Assembly (NCBI GenBank): GCA_021234155.1
Contig: JAJEKV010000161.1
Span: 897,316 to 961,315 of the forward strand
Direction of reading: 5' to 3'
DNA length: 64,000 bases
Source of the DNA: Isoetes taiwanensis
Taxonomy: Eukaryota; Streptophyta; Lycopodiopsida; Isoetales; Isoetaceae
Under the pieces are notes generated by a model, which did not search any database, was not told the origin of the DNA, and worked only from the letters and a program-made list of their open reading frames with translations. This document shows positions 47,234 through 58,186 of the stretch, piece by piece; the first letter of the stretch is position 1; every line of letters begins with the position of its first letter. Position numbers and translations under genes: made by a program.

Positions 47234-47373
47234 CGCGCCAGGCGTGATTTAGTTTGTCTTTAGCTTTGAATGAAATCACCCCGAGCTTGCTTTAATCGTG
47301 TCTGATGCGAACAAATCACGCTGAGCGTGATTTAGTTGCGTCTTATCGCCATGTACATAACACGCTTGGCGCG
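47234..47373. repeat. Palindrome cluster before the terminal exon
   Basis: CGCGC-CAG-GCGTG at 47,234, a degenerate copy at 47,278, CACGC-TGA-GCGTG at 47,317 and CACGC-TTG-GCGCG at 47,361. The third is exactly where duplication block B begins. Confidence 0.8.
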
Positions 47374-47455
47374 GTTTTATTTGTTGCGTTGTATGATATA
47401 AGAGTGTGAGGACTGTCATATTTTGTTGCCTTGGATACCATGTTTGATGTTTCAG

Positions 47456-47703
47456 CAACCCTTGCGCTTCTAAAAAGATTTTGGTGTTCGACCTGAACGG
47501 ACACCAAAGTGGATCTATCCGCGGCCAAACACCAAACACCAAAGTGTGTCTATCCGCGGCCGCACCTGAAAGGTGTGTCCATTATTAATGATTTGGCTCT
47601 GTGGATGACAGTGGCAGAAGTGTTAGAATCACACCCAGAACTAGACAGAAGTGCTCACATGGAACCACACCTTCTTAAATACCCTAAGAAGTATGGATTG
47701 GTC
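47456..47703 (+). CDS. Terminal exon of the ParB-like gene
   Basis: After GATGTTTCAG the exon contains a 35-bp tandem duplication (ACACCAAAGTG...CGCGGCC twice, 47,500-47,569) that shifts the frame, then an open stretch KGVSIINDLALWMTVAEVLE followed by MEPHLLKYPKKYGLVP and TAA at 47,707-47,709. The open stretch has coding-like character and is better preserved than its copy at 4,600-4,854. No domain recognised. Confidence 0.5.
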
Positions 47704-50703
47704 CCCTAACATCATCTTGAAATATAATGTGTTTATATGTGATATTCGTGTGATTGGACCATATTTTTGGGGCTCCTGTGGACCAGAAAATAATGCAATT
47801 TGTTATCATGTCACATAATATTTTCATCTGAATGCTCTTCACTTTTGGTCTCATCTCAATGAGCAACTTGACTTTCAATTTTGCATATTTCTGTCCGCAT
47901 TTATAAGGTCTCATGGTAATTGCAATTTTATGTGAATTTTCAAGCAAGAAAAAAAGATAAAAAAAAATCAAATCGCCACTAGGAAACAACCATAGGTTGG
48001 CGTGCTTTTGGAGTTGACATATTCCCAATTTATTTGAATGATGGTTAGAACGGCAAGAGCTTCGCTGCCGTGGACCTTAGGGCACTTGTCACTAATCCAT
48101 AAATTAGTGGGAAAATGGAGAACGGCAAGAGCTTCGCTGCCTCTGATCTTCATGTCACCCTATCAAAAATAAGGCCTTGATAAGGCCTTTCTGTAGGGTT
48201 TAGGGTTGCCGCCCATCGTGACTTTCCTAGAGGCGCATGGCCTGCCAGCTGACTAGCGGGTTTACCTCCCACCTTTGGAAGGGCATTTGAACGGCAAAAT
48301 GACCAATTTTTTCCCGCGAAATTGGCCAAGTCATAGCGTGACTCGCAATGATTCCTAAACATGCAGAATTACCAACATCTGTGTAAAAGTTGTTGGGGAA
48401 TTTAGGCGTCGTTGAGTGCGAAAGGGGGCGACCTTGAACTCTAGACGCAAAGGAGTCCTATTAACATCTTCATCTTCGTGTGACTATACCCTTACACATC
48501 ACCACTGAAGGACGTTACTTAATAATACTAGAAATTTGTTGCGGGGTGGCTGCGTGAACATTTCTTTGATTTCAAATGTGGAGGTGGACCCACTACAATG
48601 TTCAAGCCTGATGAATTCTCCTGCTAGTTTCACACAGTGTTGCCTTTTATACAATTTACTCCTTTCATACCATTATTTTAGGATTGTGTTCTGGGTTATA
48701 TTAACTATCTTTGTTACGTTGTTGGATGCCATTTTTTAGAGACTTTTTTGTTAGATAATCTTTTGTTCAGCATTACTAGATTATATTGACATGTTTGACT
48801 CTTTTTTTCTTTTGGCTTGTGCGGCTGAGTTTATTAGATATGTTAAGAGAAACATCTTTTTTCTTGCAAGGATGTATTCTATTGGCCACTTGTTTTGACT
48901 CCCCTACTTGTTTCTTGTTTTGCAATTATCCCTCATTATGACTTACGTTTGACCATATAGACGCTATTGGTTCCAACTAGCTTATGCATCATAATGATGT
49001 GCGTTCTCCGGGGGGGCGGACATCCTTCAACTATTTTGGTTCTCAGATCGTATGTCGGAGGCTTCGGTGTCCTTTACGTCGTATTTCGAATTATTTTTTT
49101 GTTGTTAAGGTATGTGCAAGTTCCTGGTCTAGTTTCTTTGAGCACATAGCTGCTAGGGGTATTATCTGTCTCCTGGGCGGTACAAACGGCTGGATCTTCG
49201 CCCATCTTGACAATTCTCGCGACCATTGAGGTTCTACAACTTCTTTCGCTCTTGCCCTCCATCTCCACCATGGCCCTGCCCTCAGGAATTACAACCACGA
49301 GCATGACCCAGCCTCCGTTAGACCTTGGCTTCGACCCACTCCCCACCACGATTGGGTTCTAATTTGATTTGACGACGCTTCCATCCGGTTCTTCTTTCTA
49401 CATTCCTTTCCAGTTTAAGCTTTGATTATGGTTGTCGTCATTCTTCCTGTTGATATGCCATTATTCGTTTTCATTATCTAGACTTATTTGATGTTAAGGT
49501 ATGTGCAGGTTCGTGGTCTAGTTTCTTCGACGACATAGTTGATGATAGTCTTACCAGTCCCATAGGCGATACAAACGACTAGATCTTCATCACCGTGGCG
49601 GGTTTCTAGACCGTTGAGCTTCTATACCTTCTCCGCTCTTGCCCGTCATCCCAACCATGAGCTCGCCCTCACAGGCATGTCCACGCACACGCACCTGGCT
49701 TCGATAGACCTTGGCTTTTAACCACACCCCACCGTAGCTTCGTCTCGATGCCCTTTTCAGCATACACATTGTTTCGCTTCTTACCACCGTTTATTAACAT
49801 TCTATCTTGTATTTTTGGACCTATCAATCCACCGAGCCTGGCATCCAATCTCGCCCTCGACCTTGGAATTGGCGCACGATGAAGTTCTAATTTGCTTTGG
49901 CGACATTTCACCCGGTTTCTTCCTTCTATATTCTTTCCCATATTTTAAGTTTTGGATATGGTTGTCGTTATTCTTTCTGTTGCGATGCCGTTTGTTTTTG
50001 TTATTTAGACTTATGCTATGTTAAAGTATGTGCAGGTCCGTGGCCTAGTTGCTTCGACGACATAGTTGATTCATGAGCTTCGCCCTCACGACCATGTCCA
50101 CGCTGCCTTTTGGCCCGATAGAACTTGGCTTTTACCCACAACCCACTGTAGCTTCGTCTCGTTGCCCTTTTCAGCATACACATCGTTCCGCTTCTTACCA
50201 CCGTTTATTAACGTTCTATCTTGTATTTTTAGACCTACCAATCCACCGAGCCTGGCATCCAATCTAAGCCCTCGACCTTGGACTTGCATACGATGAAGTT
50301 CTAATTTGCTTTGGCGACGCTTCACCCAGTTTCTTCTTTCTAGATTCTTTCCCATATTTTAAGTTTCGGATATGGTTGTCGTCATTCTTCCTGTTGCGAT
50401 GCCGTTATTTGTTTTTGTTATTTAGACTTATGTTATGTTAAAGTATGTGCAGGTTAATTGGCCTAGTTGCCCGGCGACATAGTTGATGGTGGTCTTATCG
50501 GTCCCATAGGCGGTACAAAGCGGCTAGATCTTCAACACCGTGGCGGTTCTCTCGGCCGTTGAGCCGCTATTTTTTGTTTTTTCGCTCTTGCCCTTCAGCT
50601 CAACCATACCCTTGCTAAACCTCTGGCGACTAGTTTGGGAGATTCTTCTTGCTTCCCTCGGGTATCGCCTACAACTCGGGTTCTTCTTCTATATTCTTTT
50701 CTA

Positions 50704-52161
50704 TATTGCAAGGTTTAAATAAGGCGGAGGATCTGGAGTCGATGGCGGATGAAACCCTAAGCGGCTAGGGCGGCGGCGGCGGCCGCCCGAAACATTGCAG
50801 ACGCTTGAGAGCTAGTTCGATGGGCTGGAAGAGCAGCAATGCTGCTGCTGGTCATTCAAATCTGTCCACATGTAACCGATGAAATCACGTGTTTGGCCTT
50901 GTCGGTTTTGTGCGAGAAGGGGTTGCTTAGGGGCATTTGCCTTGGATGTCTTCTTTCTTCTTCAAGTACTAAATCTGGTTAGATATGGGTTTTTGGCTTG
51001 TGTCTCAATGATGGATTAGGAGCTTATAGCTGTTGGCACGATTTTTAGATATGATTTTTCAGTCCTGGGTCGTTTTTATACTAGCAGCATCCGCTGTGGT
51101 TCTCTTACAATACTGCTTAGGCTCTATTGTATCTAAGCACTAAGTACAGGGCTTACGTGGTATCTTTGGATCATCCTTCAGCCATTCCTTTTCTCCATCC
51201 CAGCTAGAGTTGGATTCACGGCTGCCATTGCACAGCAAGGGATAGGTACTCTGATCATTGGACGGGAGGCCTATGTTGGATCTGCTTGTCTCATGCTTGG
51301 TTTGGTAAGTGTGGTTGTTTGGGGTTGCAGCATCTTACTGGACACTTTGTTGGGTTAATGTTCATTGGAAATGCAATGGGCTCTCTTCTATAGTACTTGT
51401 AACTGTCAGATTGTGGGGTTCTTTACCTTGAGGTTTCACAGGAAACAAGACGCCTAGTCTGTAGTAACCCTGTTGCAGAGAAAAGTTGAGGCAGCTACAC
51501 GAGTAGAGTAGTGGGCTGCTCTAGCATTGGAGGGCACTCCTGGGAAGTGCCTATAGTACCTTGCTAGTGCAAGACGGTTGGCAATCTTGCCTAGTATAGG
51601 TGTGGCTTTGCTTGAAATCTTGCGGAAGGGGCTTCTTGGTAGCGAAGTGCATTTTTGGGAGAGGAAGTTAGCTCCTATAGTACTGCATGCAGGAGAAGAA
51701 GGTGGATTTTCAGGAGTTCTGGTACAGTCTAGAGTGTTCTTACAGCAGCATACATTCTTCTTCTAGGTATTCTCTCGGTTATGTTCTTCAAGATCTTGAA
51801 GAATAATTTTGCTGCACTTTACAAGGGTTACTGCCTCCCCGTAGTATCTTCAATAGGTGGGAAAAAGGCCTCGTCCTCTAGTACAGGAAGAACTAAAAGG
51901 GCGAGGATCTTATCATCTTGCAGGGTCAAAGAAGAGGTTGAGGACCTTGACCATAGTACGGGGACATAATCTCATGCTAGTTTTTCAGTTTGATGGCTGC
52001 TGGTATCCTTTGTGATAATTCTTTCTATCTAGTGACCATGAGCATTGTATTCTTCCTATCAGGCCTATTGTGGAGCCTTTAAGAAGGTCATGTACCATTT
52101 TCATAGTAATCAAAAAATTTCTTACCCTCCAAAAAAAAAAAAAAAGGGTATTGCAAGGTTT
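50704..52161 (+). mobile_element. Poly(A) retroposon, duplicated copy
   Basis: Same insertion as at 7,871-9,345, with TATTGCAAGGTTT at 50,704-50,716 and 52,149-52,161. The A run is shorter here (about 14). Confidence 0.8.
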
Positions 52162-55100
52162 GGATATGATTGTCCTCATTCTTCTTGTTAATCTGGTGTT
52201 ATTGTTTTTACTTATTTTATATTAAGGCATGTGCAGGTTCGTGGTCTAGCTTCTTCACCGACATAGTAGATGTAGGTCTTATCTGTCTCCTCGGCAGTAC
52301 AAACGGCTAGGTCTTCCTCGACCAGGGCAATTCTCTCGACCGTTGCGGCTCTATACCTTCTTTCGCCCCTGCCTTATATCTCAACCATGACCTCGCCCTC
52401 ATGAACCATGCCCACGCACACGCACCTGGCTTTGCTAGATCTCAACCTCGCTTCCCGCTCCGCCGTGTCTTCCCCTCCGTTACCTTTTGGTGCACACATC
52501 ATTCCTCCCCTTGTCGACGTTTATTGATTTTCCAGGTTATGTTTGTTGCACCTGTCCTTTCGCTTGCCTGGTACCCGACCTCGAGTCACCTTGGGCTTAG
52601 CCTTGGCACGCAACGAACTTCGGACTTAGCTTCGACTCCACTTCAGACTGGTTTTGCCTCTCTTGCCTTTTGCATATTCTCGTTAACTTTTTCCTCTGGC
52701 TATACATCTAGTTGACTTGGTACATTAGAAGTCCTATATGTCCATTTGCCCCTCTAATCGTCAATTCTTTCTGGAGTTACTTGTCTATAGATCGATATTG
52801 GTATTTGTATCAGACGACGTCTTGACTATATGATCTATCCTGCAAGTCCAGTCTAAAAGTTCGAGTCCAATGCCCCCTTTAGCATATCATGTGTTTTAGT
52901 TGAGTCAGTTGTGCATTGTAAGGGTTGCTTTCTCCTCTTATGGGTTAATAAATATGGTTTTTTTGTTGTTGTTGATTGCATTTATCACACGTTATTTTAG
53001 CCAGTTCATTTCTCGAGCACATATCTTCGTTAAAATCACGACATTTTTTGATTTGGCATCATTTCAAGAGTTGCTCGTCATGGCTTCTAGTGGTTATCAT
53101 TTTTCCCTTAGGTACTTGTATTAGCTAAATTAGTGCAAGTGGTTTTGCTACATCGTTGTTCATAGGATTCGATTTCCACTATCTCGGGACTCATGCCGTT
53201 CTTTTCACCTTTGCTTTAGGATTATGCGGGTTATTGAGGGGCAAAGCGTATTTCTTCTTGACATATTACGACCCACGACCCGCCGGCGACGCGACGCGAC
53301 CTCGACCTCGCCTCATGCCCCGGCCCCGCTCCACGAACCCGGCCTCTTGAGACCTCGACCTCGACCCACGGTCCACCAGCGACTTCATCTCCTTTTTCTC
53401 TCTTCTTCCTTGGCGTACACATCGTTTCTCTCCTTGTCGATGTTTAGTGGCGTTAGGCTGTGATGGGAGTAGAGTTCTCTTCTTTTTAGGCGGTGTTGTT
53501 GTTGTGTGTGTCTATCGCGAGCCCTCATCCCGAGAATGCATATCAATCCACACCGTAGGATCAAGATTCTCGGGAGAGGACGAGCGATATATATTTTGTC
53601 CTTTCCTAGTCCTCCTTATTCGGCGTTCGTCTCCACGGCACCCGCCCATCCGCCCCCTTTTTTTCCCTCTTTTCCCAGATTATCCTTCTTTGTTCTTGGG
53701 CTTCATCTATATTGGATTATTTTTATATACATCATGTTCTGTCCGTTATTTGTGTAGATACATTATCAGGTACATCTGTTATTACTATAGATACAATTTA
53801 ATATTGGATTCATTTTTATAAATACTGTTGTTTCTGTTACTTCTATATATATGCGCCTGGCATGCGTGACAAGCCCCTCCATTGTTATAGAGGTTTTTTT
53901 TTGTAGTGTGGCACGCATGACCATTATACGGAGGTTTTATTTTGTCAAGCTATTCATTTTTTGTGTTCTTGCGTGGCTCACATGACCAGCGCCTCCTTGT
54001 TATAAAGGTTATTGATCGCGTGGCACGCATGACCAGCCCCTCTGGAGGTTTTCAAAGTTCTTTCTATTATGTTGCTATATGTTTTATGAATTTGCTAACA
54101 ATTATAGGAGACGCGCCACTACTTCACCTCCGACGTCCATCTCATTCATATGTTGAGCCTATTAATTATACTGATGGGTGCTTACCCTCTGTATATTTTC
54201 CAGGATTAAACACTCTAGAGCTCTTTATCATTTACCTTCGCGTTGTTTCGGTCCATTTTTCTCCATGCGCAAGTGCTCTACGGCGACACCTCGAGACACA
54301 TTAGCGCCCGTTTCTTATTAAGGGTTTCCTCGAAAACCCAAAAGGCGAGGTTTTTCATCCCGATAAGAAGCTGTCGCCAGTCTTCTCACACTCACCTTGC
54401 ACTATCACGATATTTTTTTAGGGGGTAGTCCGATATTGTGCCTATGGTCGGCTACCCCCTCCCACTTCACATTTATCAAAGTCCCAATGTATACTGCTCC
54501 TGTGATGAATGAAAAGCCTATCGTTTTCCGCCGGTCTTGTTGTGTGTGTCTCATGGATAGGTTCAATACTCCGTACGTTTTATACGAAATACGTATTTTT
54601 CGTTTGATACGGCATGAATTTGGCATATAATACGTCAAAAATACGGCAAAAAACTTTTCCGACGTAAGTAAGTTGTAAGTAAGTTATAACATGTAATACT
54701 ATTCTAGAAGATAATGGATACAAGCTTTTTTAAGTCAAACAAGGCAAATACACAAGAATTTTTTAACTAGCAGAAATGTAGGGTTGGGGTGAAGGTTAAG
54801 GCGGGAATGGAGTAGCTTCATGATCGACATGATTGTCTTGTGAAGTTTGTGCGTCTGTGGAAGAGCATACATATTCTTATATCAAAATCAAATATGTGAT
54901 GTTCACTAATGGAGTTGGAGGAAAACCAAATGCGAATCCAGAATCACCTTCTGTTCCAGATACCAATAGTTCACTAGAGAAACTGTCTACGGAAGACAAG
55001 GAATGCTGGCCATTATATACAGAACAAATCGCTTGATTGGCGCCAACAAATAGCTTAGTTAATCAAAATCTAGATCTTGTGATTTAGACCCGAAAGGTGT

Positions 55101-55689
55101 TCTTGCATGTAATTCTTGAGCCACATGGCCGACGATGACCAACGCTAATTTAAGAATTGTTAGGGCCAAATTGATTTTAGCAAGCCATTGAAAATTTCTT
55201 CACGTGGCTGGATCCCGCATACTCCCTTTTCTGATCAATGGTGTGATCACCCCTTCCCTCTCAAGTCTACCTTGGATTATGAATTGAAGGCCTTTTGAAG
55301 TAGCAATCTTGATTTAAATGTACATTATAAAAACATGAATTTTTAGCCACTTCACCCTCGGGCCACCAGAAGGCAACCCTCCATCGCAAAGACCTTGTTG
55401 TTGACATTCTCGGGATGAAGACTCGCGATAGACACACCACAGATAGGTTCTGTACATATAAATGAAAAATTTTTGACGTATAAAGTCGAAAAATATATAT
55501 TTTATGGTAAAATACGTATTTCTCGCATTTTTCCCCTTGGTAGGAAAAAAAAAATTTTTAAAAGAAGTTTAAACTGAGGTTTAAACTACGAGAAATTCAA
55601 GAAAAAATTGCGAGTAAAAGCGAAACTTCATTTTAAGCATCTGTGAAATTTTTTTTGTAAAGTTTAAACATGAAGTTTAAACTTATAAA

Positions 55690-57432
55690 AAAAAAAAAAA
55701 AAAACCCCTAAGCCTAAAAGACTTTTAAGACTATGTCTTCCTACTGGAATGACTAGTCTTTTACTTGCAACCTCAGATAGATTCTTGTGCCAAAAAACTA
55801 TCCAAGCCTTGTCAAGGAGAAATATAAGATTTCTTATACTCTTAATTAGACTTAAGACAATTAAAATTTTCAAAACCCATATTACTTTGGACAATGCTAT
55901 ACATCATATCTTCCTGTCTTATTTTCCAAGGCCATCAAAATAGTTTCAAGCGGATAGTCTAAATCTTTTTCTTAAGTAAAAAACGCTTAGCAAGATTTTC
56001 AACAGATCTATATTAATGCTAGAAACAATATTATGAAGCCATATTTTCTAAGGTTTAACAAAGCAGAATCGACCTGGTTAATCTAACTCTTTTCCTTGTA
56101 AACTATTCAGCCATAATCCTTAGCTCTGAAATTCATATTCAAACTGGCAATCCAAATCTTTCATTAAGCTTAAACCTTGTTTTTCAGATAAAACACATTC
56201 AGTATCCTTGTTTTTCAACTGCTCTTAACTAGTCTTTCATAACAAAAACTGGGACAAATAACTTCCCTTTGATTACAACACAACACAAAACATAACCAGG
56301 TATATGTCCATCTTTATCTTCAGTATTCATCAAGATTTGAGCCATTCAGCTCCAACAAAATCACCAAGAAATCCATGGAGGGTTCAGTCCAGTTACCTGC
56401 AGCCACAAATATAAAACACGCATTAGTATGGTTGCTAATATCAGGGCCTTCGGTAAGCTGTGGACTAAAACCGGCTTATCGCCTTACACCATAATTACTT
56501 AGCCTCTAAGTAATCAAAAAACCATCTAAATATCACAATGCTGTAAACTTAAAGTGCATCTTTATAATTCTGGTTCATACTCCTGTATATCAATCCCCTG
56601 TTTATCAGATCTGAGTTAGTAATCCGTTACCATAGTCATAAAACATCTCTGCTCAAAACATCTAAGCCATCTGTCACAATATCATTCCAGAATAAGGTAT
56701 AAGGATCTTCTAAATTCGATCCATGCTCAAAACAAGCTAAGAACTATGAATCTTTAGTGTTACTTATTTTATTTACACTATTTACCACACCAAAACAATC
56801 TGAACCTGAGGTTTGTCGATGTGTATGTCATTCCTCGCTGCTTGGGTATCAGGCTGTGGATCAAGAGGTGTGTCAGCCACAGTGTCCGGTTCTAAGATCA
56901 CAGGAACAGCATTCTGAGCAGCCAAAATGGAGCTACCCTCCCCTACACTCTGTCCACTCTTCTTTACAGCAGGTTTGTGAAAGTCGAAGAGGTTCTTCCT
57001 CTTCTCAGCCATTTTCTTCTCCTCTTCTAATCTACGAATGGTGGCCTTATTCAGGCCACCCTTCTTTCTTCCCATACCATTTATACAGACAGGGGGCGCT
57101 CTAACAGCACCAATCCAAGGAATTGAGCAGAAAAATAGACCTGCTTCCCAATTATAAAGGTCCTCTGTTTCAAATCTTACCTTAAAGAGATCCATCTGGC
57201 CGTCCCTCCTACCACCTAAGCTCCAGCAAGTTTTCCTGCTGGATTTCTGTCGTGGAGGGCCTCGGCCCTTAGCCAGTCTGTTAGGAACATGCTCCCTTCA
57301 CTCCTCATCATGATGGCTTCGAGATTCATCCAAGTCTTTCAGATATTACCCATGGTTTTTTCACCTGTATACAGTGTAGAACTCTGTTCGACATAATACC
57401 CTATATTACCCAATACCTAATTACAATACAAA
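55690..57432 (-). repeat. 3' terminal direct repeat of the Penelope-like element
   Basis: Matches 62,112-63,848. Its edge near 55,685 is preceded by an inverted repeat built from GTTTAAAC. It contains a 97-codon ORF and a hairpin CCAGCAAGTTTTCCTGCTGG. Confidence 0.9.
56782..57075 (-). CDS. Small ORF inside the terminal repeat (3' copy)
   Basis: 97 aa starting MGRKKGGLNKATIRRLEEEK. It has a basic start, a short coiled coil, an FDFHKPAVKK patch and an acidic Pro/Asp tail. It is preserved in both repeats from this ATG, whereas the sequence upstream is not frame-conserved, which is why I choose this start. It may be a nuclear or RNA-binding accessory protein; no family recognised. Confidence 0.5.
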   Translation of the reverse strand: MGRKKGGLNKATIRRLEEEKKMAEKRKNLFDFHKPAVKKSGQSVGEGSSILAAQNAVPVILEPDTVADTPLDPQPDTQAARNDIHIDKPQVQIVLVW

Positions 57433-57449
57433 AAAAATCCTTCCCCCTA

Positions 57450-57525
57450 CCGCAGGTCGGTAGGTCCCCTAAGTCAAATTCTTGTAACAGGGAGAGTTGG
57501 TCCCTGTTACAAAAACAGGGACCAG
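57450..57525. other. Mutually exclusive hairpins next to the 3' repeat
   Basis: CTACCG pairs with CGGTAG. Then GTAACAGGGA pairs with TCCCTGTTAC, and the same TCCCTGTT can instead pair with AACAGGGA further right. The arrangement is single copy, between the mini-gene and the terminal repeat. Confidence 0.65.
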
Positions 57526-57591
57526 ACCCAACCCGTTAATATTATGGTCTGGACAACTAATCAATGGTTTATACCAGTCTATCATAGGACC

Positions 57592-57600
57592 TATTTAAAG
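57592..57600 (+). promoter_or_regulatory. TATA-like box for the H3-tail-like mini-gene
   Basis: TATTTAAAG lies 124 bp upstream of the ATG at 57,716, with a CAAT-like ATCAATGG about 30 bp further upstream. The orientation is opposite to the reverse transcriptase. Confidence 0.45.
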
Positions 57601-57715
57601 CTCGGTACAGAATTCAATGCACTAAATGGCCTATACAGAGGTACTCATTATATTCAAACTGGCCCTTAAATTGCGAGCTCCTAATCAGAAACTCTTCATC
57701 TCTTCCTTACATTCG

Positions 57716-57976
57716 ATGGCCCGCATCAAGGTTACCGCCCGGCGCTTTGCTGGATCGGTGAGTTCAAGCAGGGGTCCCCGCATTTGGTATGCTCGTATCA
57801 AGATGTGTTTTCATGAAGCTAAGGAAATGAACAAAAATGGGGTCGTTTGCTCCCCAGGCGTTCTGGCTTGGATCAATAATCCCGGCGTTCATAAACGTTA
57901 CCTGGAGCTGAAGCTTGTTACTGATGGGGATGAAGTCAACATAGTGAAGCTGCGTATGCCCTCTGGGCGAGTCTGA
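57716..57976 (+). CDS. 86-aa protein with histone H3-tail-like N-terminus
   Basis: Starts MARIKVTARRFAGS. After Met removal this matches the H3 tail ARTKQTARKS at A1, R2, K4, T6, A7 and R8. The rest (…RIWYARIKMCFHEAKEMN… and a C-terminal LRMPSGRV) is not a histone fold. I choose this ATG because it follows a TATA-like box and gives the H3-like start; the frame is open for 30 codons upstream. It is convergent with the reverse transcriptase and lies between the terminal repeats, so it belongs to the element as cargo or regulator. Whether the likeness is functional mimicry or chance is unproven. Confidence 0.55.
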   Translation: MARIKVTARRFAGSVSSSRGPRIWYARIKMCFHEAKEMNKNGVVCSPGVLAWINNPGVHKRYLELKLVTDGDEVNIVKLRMPSGRV

Positions 57977-58186
57977 ATCCCTGTTTCACAGATCGGCTAA
58001 TATAGTTAAACTATGTTTTGAGACGCCCTCCTGGGCCATCTTTTTTGTATAAAACTCTACTGTAAGCCCCAGTTATGGGTGCCCCCTTCTCTTTTGTAAT
58101 ATAAATCTCCTATTATGCTTCATTTCTTAGTCTACAATTTACATTTGCACATTTCTTCCAAAAATCAAAACTTATTTATGGTATAC

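Larger units (their letters stand above)
47318..55837. repeat. Segmental duplication block B' (second copy)
   Basis: Direct copy of 4,467-13,025 with the same tandem units, retroposon (50,704-52,161) and short repeats. It joins the ParB-like gene on the left and the complete Penelope-like element on the right. It is probably nearer the original arrangement, because both flanks continue the structures that are cut off in B. No intact gene other than the terminal exon. Confidence 0.92.

Noticed and set aside
47470-47500. HAD/FCP1 phosphatase motif KKILVFDLNG in the terminal exon
   Set aside because: It appears in only one of two competing frames, directly before a frame-shifting 35-bp duplication, and no other motif of the family follows.
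57716-57976. A histone H3 gene
   Set aside because: Only the first eight residues resemble H3; the rest lacks the histone fold and the length is too short.
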